Source: Mucilaginibacter sp. UBA5151 (lineage in GTDB: Bacteria > Bacteroidota > Bacteroidia > Sphingobacteriales > Sphingobacteriaceae). Taken from it: 64,000 bases of DNA. The DNA is taken from assembly GCA_002413785.1 (NCBI GenBank), contig DHXR01000052.1, positions 25,720 through 89,719 on the forward strand, written 5' to 3'. Below, one piece after another: positions 39,819 through 48,599 of the stretch. Numbering within the stretch: position 1 is the first letter of the stretch; each line of letters starts with the position of its first letter. The notes under the pieces are model-generated. The model did no database searches. It saw only the letters and a list, made by a program, of their open reading frames with translations, and was not told the DNA's origin. The position numbers and the translations under genes are program-made.

Positions 39819-40889
39819 TTATCCCCAGGCATTCCTCAAAAACCGGAGCCAGTTTCCGTGCATCATATTTTCAATATCGGTATCACTGTACCCGCGTTTT
39901 TTCAACAACCCAGGTACTTTTTGGAGGTCTGCAATGGTTTCGAGATCATAAGGGCATTGTTCCCGGCCAAAAGCGCCGTCAAGGTCGGTACCCATGCCAA
40001 CGTGTAATGCATTCCCGGCAAGCTGACAGATATGATCAATATGATCAATCATCACGTTCAGGTTGCAGCCCATTTCCTTTGGGTTGGATACTCCCCTGAC
40101 CCATCCGGGCACCATCATCCAGGCATCGAGGGCAGCGCCTATTACGGCGCCCCTGTTGATCAGTTCTTTTATCTGCTCATCGCTGTACTGGCGGTTATGG
40201 TTCACCAAAGCGCGGCAATTGTTATGACTGGCCCATATATGCCCGTTAAAATGACCGAGTGCTTCCCAAAAACTATCATCACAAAGATGCGTGGCATCCA
40301 GAATTATATTCAAATGCTCCATTTCCTTTAACAATTGGTGCCCTTTTGGACCCATGTAGCCGGTTGCATCAGTTCCCTGTGCATAGCGGCCGGGGCCATA
40401 ATGCGCCGGGCCTACTGCCCTTAATCCATAGTTATAAGCCCTTTCCAGGTGATTGACCGTAACGATCGAATCTGCACCTTCCAAACTTAAAATATAACCG
40501 ATTGGTTTATTTTGATTTGATGCGCCGTCATTCCAGAGGCTGATGTGCTTTTCGAGGCTTTGCAAATCATTTACCTGCACCATTTCGCCGTCATCTTCCA
40601 TAGCCTTATACCAGGCAACCTGTCCCTGTGTTTGCGCCCAGGCCTGTTCCGGCGAGTGCCAGCCGGGCAAATTATTTCCGGGGGCTATATAGCGGGCAAT
40701 CTGCGTGGCAACTACCAAACCTATGTTGCCTTTCCGCAATTCGGGTAAGGAAACAACGGCTTTTGCGCGGTCGGGTTTATCTGTTAAACCTTTTTCGCGT
40801 TCATTTATAGCTGAAACAGGTTGCCGCAGGTCGCGGTTCCATTCCAGGGCGTTCATACTTAAATCGAGATGGGCGTCTATGGTAAACAT
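39819..40889 (-). CDS. membrane dipeptidase (peptidase family M19)
   Basis: 356 residues, zinc-dependent dipeptidase TIM barrel. Metal ligands: TIDAHLDLS (HxD), SLEGAD (Glu bridge), DATHLCD (His), SHNNCRAL (SH region), and VGMGTDLDGAFG (Asp). The family includes renal-dipeptidase-like enzymes that cleave dipeptides, some with D-residues at the C-terminal side. It is downstream of a D-threonine-aldolase-like enzyme and RidA on the same strand, suggesting shared use on D-amino-acid or peptidoglycan-derived peptides; a hairpin repeat lies between. Confidence 0.9.
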   Translation of the reverse strand: MFTIDAHLDLSMNALEWNRDLRQPVSAINEREKGLTDKPDRAKAVVSLPELRKGNIGLVVATQIARYIAPGNNLPGWHSPEQAWAQTQGQVAWYKAMEDDGEMVQVNDLQSLEKHISLWNDGASNQNKPIGYILSLEGADSIVTVNHLERAYNYGLRAVGPAHYGPGRYAQGTDATGYMGPKGHQLLKEMEHLNIILDATHLCDDSFWEALGHFNGHIWASHNNCRALVNHNRQYSDEQIKELINRGAVIGAALDAWMMVPGWVRGVSNPKEMGCNLNVMIDHIDHICQLAGNALHVGMGTDLDGAFGREQCPYDLETIADLQKVPGLLKKRGYSDTDIENMMHGNWLRFLRNAWG

Positions 40890-40951
40890 GAAGATCGGTT
40901 GATTGAGTTAGATTTAGTTGAATGGGTTGATTAAGTTTAAAAAACGTTGTT

Positions 40952-41036
40952 GCCTCACCCTGCCCTCTCCAAAGGGGAGGGTTCTAAAAAAGAGCGAAGT
41001 TAAAGTCCTCTCCTTTGGAGAGGATTTAGGTGAGGC
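40952..41036. repeat. CCTCACC/CCTCTCC hairpin repeat
   Basis: GCCTCACCCTGCCCTCTCC and GGAGAGGATTTAGGTGAGGC ends, shorter interior than 14907-15015, with the shared AAAAAGAGCGAAGTTAAAG spacer also found in 26163-26276. Confidence 0.8.
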
Positions 41037-41094
41037 GGGAAGTATGTTTATTAGAAAAATCATTTTGTAAAAATCATTTCGTTCGGATTTTACC

Positions 41095-42210
41095 TTAAAT
41101 AGTTATTTTCCTGTCGCGGGCGATATTTTTCCATTCGCTGCTTGTTTTGCTGTTTTCTATAGTGATGGCGCGCTCGTATAAAGCGATCGTCGGGCAAATA
41201 TGATAAGGTAATCCGTATAACACGTCACCCACTTTGTACTGATGGCCTTTACCTGCGTCCGCAACCAAATGTTCTTCGCTGTGGCCGGTCATTACCAACT
41301 CCGGGGCGTTAAGAAAAAACACCCTGCTACCCAATTCCTTTTCGGAGGCCACTGATTTATGTCCCAGATCCAAACATAGTTTTGTTTCATCGGGCATAGA
41401 GATCACTCTGCTCACTACCAGCGCTGCAGGTAAAAAGGGCTGTTCCGGTATTTCGTTCTGGTAGCCTTTATCCCAATAAACAAATGTACCCGGACTGCAT
41501 TCAATTACCTTTCTTTTTGCATGGATGGAAAATGTAGGCGAACCTCCCGCTATAATTAGAGGCTCGGAGTAACCCAGGTTTTTTATATCGGCTTGTAATT
41601 TAATTACAGGTTCAAAGCAGGCGTCGCATTTTTCGGTACGGGCAACGAGACCGGCATCATGAAGATGGCCGTCATAAGCATGCAAACCAACAGGTTTTAT
41701 ACCGGGCAGCAATTCGCAATCAACATAAAGCTGCAAGGCTTCTTTACCCGGCTTTATCCCGGTCCGGTTCATCCCAAGGTTGAGGTCGATATAAACCGGG
41801 ATGTGGATCCTGTTACTTAGGGCAGTTGCAGACATTTCTACAGCAGCAGTGGTATTATCAACCAGGCAGGAAAATTTAGTGTCGGGATAGGCCAAAATCA
41901 ATTGTACAAACCTGTTCAGCTTAGGTCCGACAGGCTGATAGGCCAATAATACATCAGGGGATTTGCACATAGCCAGCATTTCGGCTTCGGCGATGGTGGC
42001 GCATTTAAACTTTGTTATCCCGGCCCCAAGCATAAGCTGCGTAACCTCTTTACTTTTATAGGTTTTAGCATGGGGCCGCAAACGTGCCACATCATCGATC
42101 ATGCTTTCGAGCGTGGCGATATTTTTTTTTACCCTTTTGGGATAAACCACCAACGCTGGGGTATCTAAATTTTCTATATCATCAATGATATACCATTCCT
42201 TTTCTGCCAT
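41095..42210 (-). CDS. D-threonine aldolase-like PLP enzyme (DSD1 family)
   Basis: 371 residues, fold-type III. The PLP lysine is in RPHAKTYKS (residue about 50), after LDTPALVV; GLHAYDGHLH, IIAGGSPTF and the C-terminal metal site GLPYHICPT (His, Cys) match the D-TA/D-serine dehydratase group. Acts on D-3-hydroxyamino acids or D-serine; which one cannot be decided. Located 40 bp after RidA, an enamine/imine deaminase that would clear the reactive products of a PLP dehydratase, which makes a functional pair likely. Confidence 0.88.
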   Translation of the reverse strand: MAEKEWYIIDDIENLDTPALVVYPKRVKKNIATLESMIDDVARLRPHAKTYKSKEVTQLMLGAGITKFKCATIAEAEMLAMCKSPDVLLAYQPVGPKLNRFVQLILAYPDTKFSCLVDNTTAAVEMSATALSNRIHIPVYIDLNLGMNRTGIKPGKEALQLYVDCELLPGIKPVGLHAYDGHLHDAGLVARTEKCDACFEPVIKLQADIKNLGYSEPLIIAGGSPTFSIHAKRKVIECSPGTFVYWDKGYQNEIPEQPFLPAALVVSRVISMPDETKLCLDLGHKSVASEKELGSRVFFLNAPELVMTGHSEEHLVADAGKGHQYKVGDVLYGLPYHICPTIALYERAITIENSKTSSEWKNIARDRKITI

Positions 42211-42249
42211 CTTTTTATTTATTTCGAAACAACAAACTTTCAGACTTCC

Positions 42250-42714
42250 TCAAAACAACTCAAACAAAGCTTCAATCTCAACCGGGATATTATCGGGCAG
42301 GGAACCCATACCTACGGCGCTGCGCACCCCTATCCCATTGTCTTCGCCCCATACTTTTGCAAACAGCTCACTGCATCCGTTGATGATGAAAGGATGTTTT
42401 TCAAAATCGGAAGTACAATTTACCATACCCAATACTTTTATAACCCGCTTTACTTTATCAAAGCTGCCCAAATTGGCCTTAATGGTTGCCAATATGGCTA
42501 AACCAACCTGGCGGGCGGCCAGTTTGCCTTCTTCGGGGTTCATAGTGTCGCCTATCCGGCCAATAATTAGGGTGCCGTCGTCTTTCACGGTGCCATGCCC
42601 CGAGATATAAAGGTATTTCCCATCAATTAAACATGGTTTGTAAACCCCGATGGGTTTTGGGGCCGGTGGCAGGTTAAGCCCTAACGCGGCAAAATTTCGA
42701 TCAGCTGTATTCAT
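42250..42714 (-). CDS. RidA family enamine/imine deaminase
   Basis: 154 residues, YjgF/YER057c/UK114 fold. Features: VYKPCLIDGKYLYISGHG, VGLAILATIKANLGSFDKVKR split over a helix, VLGMVNCTSDF, and GIGVRSAVGMGSLPDNIPVEIEALF with the conserved Arg (R of VRSAVG) and Glu that act in deamination. Slightly longer than the 128-residue core. First gene of a minus-strand group with the D-threonine-aldolase-like enzyme. Confidence 0.92.
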   Translation of the reverse strand: MNTADRNFAALGLNLPPAPKPIGVYKPCLIDGKYLYISGHGTVKDDGTLIIGRIGDTMNPEEGKLAARQVGLAILATIKANLGSFDKVKRVIKVLGMVNCTSDFEKHPFIINGCSELFAKVWGEDNGIGVRSAVGMGSLPDNIPVEIEALFELF

Positions 42715-42749
42715 TTTTTAAGACAATAATGTACCACAAAACTAAAATA

Positions 42750-42778
42750 AAAAGCCGGGTATCTCAGGCCCGGCTTTT
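42750..42778. terminator. AAAGCCGGG hairpin terminator
   Basis: AAAAGCCGGG, short loop, CCCGGCTTTT; terminator of the haloperoxidase-like gene on the minus strand and symmetric enough to act both ways. Confidence 0.8.
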
Positions 42779-42797
42779 ACTTAAATCAAATTATCTA

Positions 42798-44351
42798 TTA
42801 ATTACCTGCGCCGTCGGCCTGCGCCCTTTGTATAGCATACTGGCCAACCATATTACCGGTTACCAAACCAACTTCACAATCACTGCGATAATGTAAGGCT
42901 CCATACAACCTTGACATTGCAGCCTGGTTAGCCATGTCTGTAAACTTTGTGCCCCTGTCGGGTAATAAGTAAGTCAATATAGTTGCGGCGGCTCCGCTGA
43001 AGTTGGAGTGACCAGAAGAATATGACGGAAAATTCGGAATACCTGTTAATGTTTTGATCTCAGGATTAGCTTGTGTCGGGCGCTGATTATAGTAAAAATA
43101 TTTAGTATCCCAGCAAACAATAGCTGCATCCATTTCAGCCATATTCAACAGGGCAAGGTTTCTGGCCCAGCGTACTTCGCTGTAATTTTGTTTTACAAAC
43201 TCGTCTGCCGCAATAGCGTTCCAATGCCCCGCAGGGGTATAAGTCCCTGCGCCATCGGCCCAAAAGTTGACAATGGCCTGGTGTTCGCGTGTAGGGTTTT
43301 TACTGTATGATAAAACTTCGGCTACTTCCTGATTAAATGCTGCGGAACCTGCTAAATTCGGCGGCCCCGGGCGAATTGCAGCAACGGTCAACGTATCAAA
43401 CAAAAACGGGATCACTTTACCAAACAATGGCAACATTGGAGGCCTGGAGGGTGATTCGAGGCTTATCCAGGCAACATCCCCCCTGGATGTGGCGTGAGCC
43501 GGTAATAAAGCCCATTGTGCAGGTGTGCCAATTGCTTTACCTGCCCGGTCCGTGCGTGCGCGGGCTGCAAACACGTCAGCAACCTGGCTGCCTAATGATT
43601 GACCCGCAGTTAATTCGCCGCGCACATTTACACCAGCCATTATGCGGTATTGCATTTCTTCTGCTGCTCTTTGCTGAATGTAACCAATATCAGCAGGGAA
43701 CAATAATTTCATGATCTCAACTGTGGCGCCCGCTACTACCGCGTCTTCGCCCGGGTACGATGGCAGTGCTGATTTAGGTATCAATGCCTGCACCGTTGCG
43801 TCATTATTATAAGGTGCGGCACGGTTATACAGTTTTTTGAAGTGATAAGCTGCAACAAGTGCATCGTATTGGGCCGCGCTTACATAAGCATAAGCACGTG
43901 CGGCATACGGCGGATTTGAAAAAGGGAACTCAGGATATGCGAAAGGGTTGGCTGAGCTTGGTGCTGGATATGTCCCGTCAGCATTCTGGTATGGCGGCAG
44001 ATTATGCTTCGCAACAAGGTCGCGCAAAATTTCATTCCACCGTAATACTGCGCCGGCGCTCCAGTAATTAATTATCGCTTTTTGAGCGCTGGTCAAACTG
44101 CTTTGATAACCTTTGATCTCATTTAAATCTGCGGTATAAGCGGGAGAACCTATCGCGTCCGGCGCTGCAACCGTAAATACTGTCGGATCAGTAATTAATA
44201 CCGGTTTCCAGGTATCAGCATTCAAATCAATATTTGTTGGCGCAAGGGCGGGATATAATGTAGTGCGGTCGATGACAGTTTTATTACATGACCCCAGGAA
44301 AACTGATGCTGTTACAACAATCAGCGCTGTTATTTTTATAAGTCTTTTCAT
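42798..44351 (-). CDS. vanadium haloperoxidase-like PAP2 lipoprotein
   Basis: 517 residues; signal ending FLGSC (lipobox Cys about 22). All-helical VHPO/PAP2 fold: the first active-site block YYNQRPTQ, the second PSYSSGHSNFSGAAA with the catalytic His of SGH, and the third LYGALHYRSDCEVG with the nucleophile/vanadate His of HYRSD. Bacterial relatives are haloperoxidases or phosphatases; the residues do not settle which. Start is the ATG at 44351; the longer frame to 44450 overlaps the beta-barrel gene. Probably cotranscribed with that gene 7 bp upstream. Confidence 0.88.
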   Translation of the reverse strand: MKRLIKITALIVVTASVFLGSCNKTVIDRTTLYPALAPTNIDLNADTWKPVLITDPTVFTVAAPDAIGSPAYTADLNEIKGYQSSLTSAQKAIINYWSAGAVLRWNEILRDLVAKHNLPPYQNADGTYPAPSSANPFAYPEFPFSNPPYAARAYAYVSAAQYDALVAAYHFKKLYNRAAPYNNDATVQALIPKSALPSYPGEDAVVAGATVEIMKLLFPADIGYIQQRAAEEMQYRIMAGVNVRGELTAGQSLGSQVADVFAARARTDRAGKAIGTPAQWALLPAHATSRGDVAWISLESPSRPPMLPLFGKVIPFLFDTLTVAAIRPGPPNLAGSAAFNQEVAEVLSYSKNPTREHQAIVNFWADGAGTYTPAGHWNAIAADEFVKQNYSEVRWARNLALLNMAEMDAAIVCWDTKYFYYNQRPTQANPEIKTLTGIPNFPSYSSGHSNFSGAAATILTYLLPDRGTKFTDMANQAAMSRLYGALHYRSDCEVGLVTGNMVGQYAIQRAQADGAGN

Positions 44352-44358
44352 GTCTGAA

Positions 44359-45297
44359 TTATTTTGTAGCTTTTTTTGCAAAATCAAATACATACAGCAC
44401 ACCACCAAACAAAGTGGTGCTCTGGCCAACATTCCGCCCTGCCAAAACATAATTGCCGCCGGCAGTCAGCTCAAGCCCGGATGTTGAAAAACTGTACTTA
44501 AATAATGCACCGGCGGTAGTCATATTCATGGTATTACCCGGGAAAGGCATATCGTTTTTCCGGATATCAAAACCACCCAATGTTGTCGTTTGCGAGAATA
44601 TCGCTTCTGCATTAAATGTCAGGCTGCGGTAGCCGGTACTGATAAGGTAGTTGTTAACATTGGGCATATATACCTTGTTGCTGTAAATTAACTGCGTTGT
44701 GTAATAGGCATTTTGATCAATGGTAATATCGCTTCGCTGTATATACTGGCCTGCGCCCGCTACAAAAAAACGCCCCACCTGGTAATTAACAAGCCCCCTT
44801 AGCGATGCTGTTTCAGTGTGAAGACCGATAGATATGGGCAAAAAATCAGGTTCGTAGTTACTCAAGGGTATTGACCCGGATGCAATTGCATGACCGCTCA
44901 ATATTCCTTTGCCAATTTCAGTTTGAAAAGCCAGCCATTTTAAGGTAAGTGTAAGGTCTTGCAAGCCGCTTTGGCCCTTAAGAGTACCGGCTGAGGCGTT
45001 TGTTGTAATATATGGCGCCGAAAATAGAACATCGAGTTTATTGGTGATACCATAATTCCCCATAACCATGTACGAATCGGTAGTTAACCTGCCGATATTG
45101 CCATTATCACGTTTAAAAGTACCTTCCCAGTAATTTGTCCAGCTGTTGGAAGAGTAAACGGCACCGGCACAGAAAAAATCCTTTGGTATCATCAGCGCAT
45201 CAGCATCGGTTTGCGCGCTGGCAACTTGTGCAAAAATCATTAAACAGCATATAGCCGCACAATACCTGTAAAAATACAGGCGTAAAGATTTATTCAT
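44359..45297 (-). CDS. outer-membrane beta-barrel, transporter-like
   Basis: 312 residues with signal peptide ending VASAQ. The mature protein alternates strands ending in aromatic residues (YMVMGNYGITNKLDVLFSAP; GLQDLTLTLKWLAF; YLISTGYRSLTFNAEAIF) and finishes LFGGVLYVFDF, as in the meta-pathway phenol degradation/transporter-type barrels. Substrate unknown. Its stop is 7 bp from the haloperoxidase-like ATG, so the two form an operon, perhaps pairing export or uptake with surface oxidation (inference). Confidence 0.75.
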   Translation of the reverse strand: MNKSLRLYFYRYCAAICCLMIFAQVASAQTDADALMIPKDFFCAGAVYSSNSWTNYWEGTFKRDNGNIGRLTTDSYMVMGNYGITNKLDVLFSAPYITTNASAGTLKGQSGLQDLTLTLKWLAFQTEIGKGILSGHAIASGSIPLSNYEPDFLPISIGLHTETASLRGLVNYQVGRFFVAGAGQYIQRSDITIDQNAYYTTQLIYSNKVYMPNVNNYLISTGYRSLTFNAEAIFSQTTTLGGFDIRKNDMPFPGNTMNMTTAGALFKYSFSTSGLELTAGGNYVLAGRNVGQSTTLFGGVLYVFDFAKKATK

Positions 45298-45569
45298 AAT
45301 CTTTGGTTAAAAAATTAAATAAAAAGGATTGATAAAAACTACTGGAAGTACCATTAAATACCCGTCAGTATTTCAATAATGATACTATCAACAGCATAGG
45401 AAGACAATGCTTTAAAACCTCAGCAATAAGTTTGTTTAAAAACCTGCATAATGCACATTTGATTGCAAATTCAAATGCAAAACATGCAGTACAAGTTTTT
45501 ATAAAAAAATAAATCGAAACGCAGCCATGCAAAATAGTATGACCGGCAAATTAAGTTTAAAAAGCAGTG

Positions 45570-46121
45570 TTAGCTGATGAAATTTGGCGGTTTACCCGGA
45601 GATTCGATGAATGGGTCATCTGAAATAACAGCTACAGGCGCCTGGTTTAGCTTCTGAAATATACCCTGTGCGGAATAACTATAGTTAAACGCCTGTAAAT
45701 TATAATCACTTAATGCATTAGCCTTTTTAGATACGGGGTCCTGGCCTTTTTTACTCAGGGGAACATCAGCGATCTCTTTGGCAGTAATAATATTTGCATT
45801 TACCAGGCGCGTTTTTGTTGCATTGGGCAGGCAAACAAAATACATGGTGTCATGGGTCATTTTAAGTCGTACATAGTTGTAGTAGGCGTCTTTCAGTTGT
45901 ATCTGGCCTTCAACAACCTCGTAATCGGTCCAATCCTGTATGGTGGGCATGTTCACAGGTATTTTTAACTGAATGAGTTGCGTAGTATCAATTTTGTTAT
46001 CAAATATCTCCTTCACCATCTGTTCATCGGCCTTGTTAATGTAATACTGGAATAACAGGGAATAGCCTCCTATATAAAACAGGTGGATACTCAATAATAC
46101 AATGGCAAAAAACCGCTTCAA
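45570..46121 (-). CDS. exported hypothetical protein
   Basis: 183 residues with an N-terminal signal anchor (FFAIVLLSIHLFYIGGYSLLF). The rest is soluble: MVKEIFDNKIDTTQLIQLKI, a beta segment MYFVCLPNATKTRL, and a Pro-rich end FIESPGKPPNFIS. No family motif is recognised. It may sit in the inner membrane with its domain in the periplasm. Separated by 270 bp of AT-rich DNA from the barrel gene and divergent from the YeeE/YedE genes, whose promoter is at 46208. Confidence 0.6.
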   Translation of the reverse strand: MKRFFAIVLLSIHLFYIGGYSLLFQYYINKADEQMVKEIFDNKIDTTQLIQLKIPVNMPTIQDWTDYEVVEGQIQLKDAYYNYVRLKMTHDTMYFVCLPNATKTRLVNANIITAKEIADVPLSKKGQDPVSKKANALSDYNLQAFNYSYSAQGIFQKLNQAPVAVISDDPFIESPGKPPNFIS

Positions 46122-46207
46122 AATGACGTGTTAGTATTTAGATTTATTTTAACCCGACTAATATATAGATTAATTCCAAATAACATATTTTTTTTTCAAT
46201 ATTTAAT

Positions 46208-46215
46208 TATATTTG
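46208..46215 (+). promoter_or_regulatory. -7 box for YeeE/YedE genes
   Basis: TATATTTG, 29 bp before the ATG at 46244. Confidence 0.6.
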
Positions 46216-46243
46216 CAAAAAATACAGTTCATCAATAGACTTT

Positions 46244-46804
46244 ATGGAATATCTGAAACAACCCTGGCCCTGGTATATAGCCGGCCCCTTAATGGGCCTT
46301 ATTGTCCCGGCTTTATTATTAGCAGGAAATAAGGCATTTGGTATATCTTCGTCGCTAAAGCATATATGCGCAATTTGTATTCCGGCGAACATCTCGTTTT
46401 TTAAGCACGACTGGAAAAAAGAAACCTGGAACCTGTTTTTTGTCGCAGGAATAGTTGCCGGCGGATTTATTGCCGTCCAATTTTTAAGCGGGCAGCATCC
46501 TGTGAATATAAACCCGCATACTACAGCATTATTAAAACAACAGGGAGTAAAAGACTTTAGCGGCTTATTGCCGGCTGATATTTTCAGCTTTCAGCAATTG
46601 TTCACTTTAAGGGGATTTATTTTTATAGTGGTTGGCGGCTTTTTGGTTGGTTTTGGCACACGTTATGCCGGGGGGTGTACATCAGGCCATTCAATAATGG
46701 GAATAGCTTCACTTCAATGGCCCTCGCTGCTTGCCACCTGCTGTTTTATGATCGGCGGCTTTGTAATGACCTGGTTTATTTTACCTTATCTCATCCGGCT
46801 ATGA
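46244..46804 (+). CDS. YeeE/YedE family transporter, N-terminal half
   Basis: 186 residues with four or five membrane segments. Near the end it carries GFGTRYAGGCTSGHSIMGIA, the conserved Cys-containing GxRxxxGCTSGH motif of the thiosulfate-transporting YeeE/YedE family. Many Bacteroidota encode this transporter as two adjacent half-proteins, and the second half overlaps it by four bases (ATGA). Predicted role: sulfur-compound uptake across the inner membrane. Confidence 0.88.
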   Translation: MEYLKQPWPWYIAGPLMGLIVPALLLAGNKAFGISSSLKHICAICIPANISFFKHDWKKETWNLFFVAGIVAGGFIAVQFLSGQHPVNINPHTTALLKQQGVKDFSGLLPADIFSFQQLFTLRGFIFIVVGGFLVGFGTRYAGGCTSGHSIMGIASLQWPSLLATCCFMIGGFVMTWFILPYLIRL

Positions 46805-47214
46805 TGCGAAATTTTAAATACTTAATCCTTGGGATTTTATTCGGTATCATCCTGGTAAAATCAGAAGTAATTTCCTGGTTCAGGATACAGGAAATGTTCA
46901 GGCTGCAGGCCTTTCACATGTATGGCATTATCGGCAGCGCAATAGTTGTAGGTATGATTTCTATTTTGACAATAAAAAGGTTTCAGCTTAAAACTATCAA
47001 AGGCGAAGCCATTATTATTCCTAAAAAAGAATTCCATTGGGGTACGGTTTACGGCGGGCTGATATTCGGCCTGGGATGGGCCATAACCGGCGCATGTCCC
47101 GGCCCCTTATTCGCGCAGATCGGCAGCGGCTTTCTGGTAGTGTGCGTTACCCTGTTAAGCGCCATTGCAGGCACTTGGGTTTATGGTTTGCTGCGCGATA
47201 AACTGCATCATTAG
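46801..47214 (+). CDS. YeeE/YedE family transporter, C-terminal half (DUF6691-like)
   Basis: 137 residues from the ATG at 46801 (or the next codon). Four membrane segments and the second cysteine motif GLGWAITGACPGPLFAQIGSG, matching the GxGxAxxGxCPGP block. It overlaps the first half by ATGA, so the two are translationally coupled. The longer frame back to 46675 lies inside the first gene and is not used. Cytochrome bd genes follow after 56 bp with their own promoter box. Confidence 0.88.
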   Translation: MMRNFKYLILGILFGIILVKSEVISWFRIQEMFRLQAFHMYGIIGSAIVVGMISILTIKRFQLKTIKGEAIIIPKKEFHWGTVYGGLIFGLGWAITGACPGPLFAQIGSGFLVVCVTLLSAIAGTWVYGLLRDKLHH

Positions 47215-47238
47215 TCGATTCATATCCGCTTTTAATAC

Positions 47239-47246
47239 TACCTTTG
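47239..47246 (+). promoter_or_regulatory. -7 box for cydAB
   Basis: TACCTTTG, 24 bp before the cydA ATG. Confidence 0.6.
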
Positions 47247-47270
47247 TTCTGTTAAAACGACTGAAAGGAC

Positions 47271-48596
47271 ATGAATGACTTTCTTGCTGCCAGGTCGCAA
47301 ATGGCCATTTCACTTGGTTTTCATATCATCTACTCCTGCATAGGGATGGTCATGCCGGTATTTATGGCAGTATCACATTATAAATGGATAAAAACCGGCG
47401 ATCCGGTTTATAAAAACATTACGCAGGCCTGGAGTAAAGGTGTAGCTATTTTTTTCGCTACAGGTGCTGTATCCGGTACCATATTATCTTTCGAATTAGG
47501 ATTGTTATGGCCAAAGTTTATGGAACATGCCGGGCCGATATTTGGCATGCCATTTTCATTGGAGGGGGTCGCTTTTTTTATTGAGGCCATAGCATTGGGG
47601 TTTTTCCTGTATGGATGGGATCGCTTTAATAAATGGTTTCACTGGAGTACCGGCATTTTGGTAGGCGTGAGCGGTATAATTTCGGGAATCCTGGTGGTAT
47701 CAGCCAATTCATGGATGAACAACCCGGCTGGCTTTGATTTTGTAAACGGCCAGTACCTTAATATCGACCCGGTTGAAGCTATGTTCAACGGTTCGTGGTT
47801 TTCCGAAGCGCTGCACATGACCCTCGCGGCATTTTCTGCAACCGGCTTTGCAGTTGCGGGCATTCATGCGCTGATGATTGCAAGGAAAAAAAATGTGCAA
47901 TTTCATACCAAAGCATTTAAGATAGCCATTGTTTTTGGCGCGGCGGCTGCTATTTTACAACCGTTTAGCGGTGATTTATCCGCAAAAGATGCAGCTAAAA
48001 ATCAGCCGGCTAAATTAGCGGCAATGGAAGCTCATTTTCACACCCAAGCATTTGCTCCGCTGATTTTTGGAGGCATACCCGACACAATCAACAAAAAAGT
48101 TAAATATGGTATTGAAATTCCCGGCTTATTAAGTCTGTTAGTAAATGATGATCCCAAACAGGTTGTCAATGGTCTTGATAAAATCCAACCAAAAAACCAG
48201 CCGCCGATAGCAATAACCCACCTCGCTTTCGACGTAATGATCACCATCGGATCTGCTCTGATGCTGACGGGTATTTTGTATTTTATCGCCCTGTGGAAAA
48301 AGAAAAGCTGGCTTTCCAAAAAATGGTTTCTCGCCCTGTTTATTTTGGCTACACCATTTGGATTTATCGCGGTTGAGGCCGGCTGGACAGTTACCGAGGT
48401 TGGTCGGCAGCCCTGGATCATACAGGGGATCATGCGAACCAGCCAGGCTGTTACACCTATGCCCGGCATACACTACACATTTTATCTTTTTACGGTTATG
48501 TATTTTACATTAAGCCTGGCTGTTATCTTTTTATTGAGCAGGCAAATAAAAATGGTTCCCGAATTGTACGAATCCTACGATCCCGTTAAAGTATAG
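47271..48596 (+). CDS. cydA: cytochrome bd-type quinol oxidase subunit I
   Basis: Terminal oxidase with high oxygen affinity. 441 residues, about nine membrane helices. Heme ligands: His18 in LGFHIIYSC, His in SEALHMTLAAF near residue 180, and Met further on; GRQPW (GWxxxExGRQPW block, TVTEVGRQPWI) is at the quinol/heme region. The Q-loop between the KDAAKNQPAKLAAMEAHF segment and helix 7 is short, as in the cyanide-insensitive group. cydB follows after 3 bp. Together with YeeE/YedE halves upstream the region hints at sulfide-tolerant respiration (inference). Confidence 0.95.
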   Translation: MNDFLAARSQMAISLGFHIIYSCIGMVMPVFMAVSHYKWIKTGDPVYKNITQAWSKGVAIFFATGAVSGTILSFELGLLWPKFMEHAGPIFGMPFSLEGVAFFIEAIALGFFLYGWDRFNKWFHWSTGILVGVSGIISGILVVSANSWMNNPAGFDFVNGQYLNIDPVEAMFNGSWFSEALHMTLAAFSATGFAVAGIHALMIARKKNVQFHTKAFKIAIVFGAAAAILQPFSGDLSAKDAAKNQPAKLAAMEAHFHTQAFAPLIFGGIPDTINKKVKYGIEIPGLLSLLVNDDPKQVVNGLDKIQPKNQPPIAITHLAFDVMITIGSALMLTGILYFIALWKKKSWLSKKWFLALFILATPFGFIAVEAGWTVTEVGRQPWIIQGIMRTSQAVTPMPGIHYTFYLFTVMYFTLSLAVIFLLSRQIKMVPELYESYDPVKV

Positions 48597-48599
48597 CTT

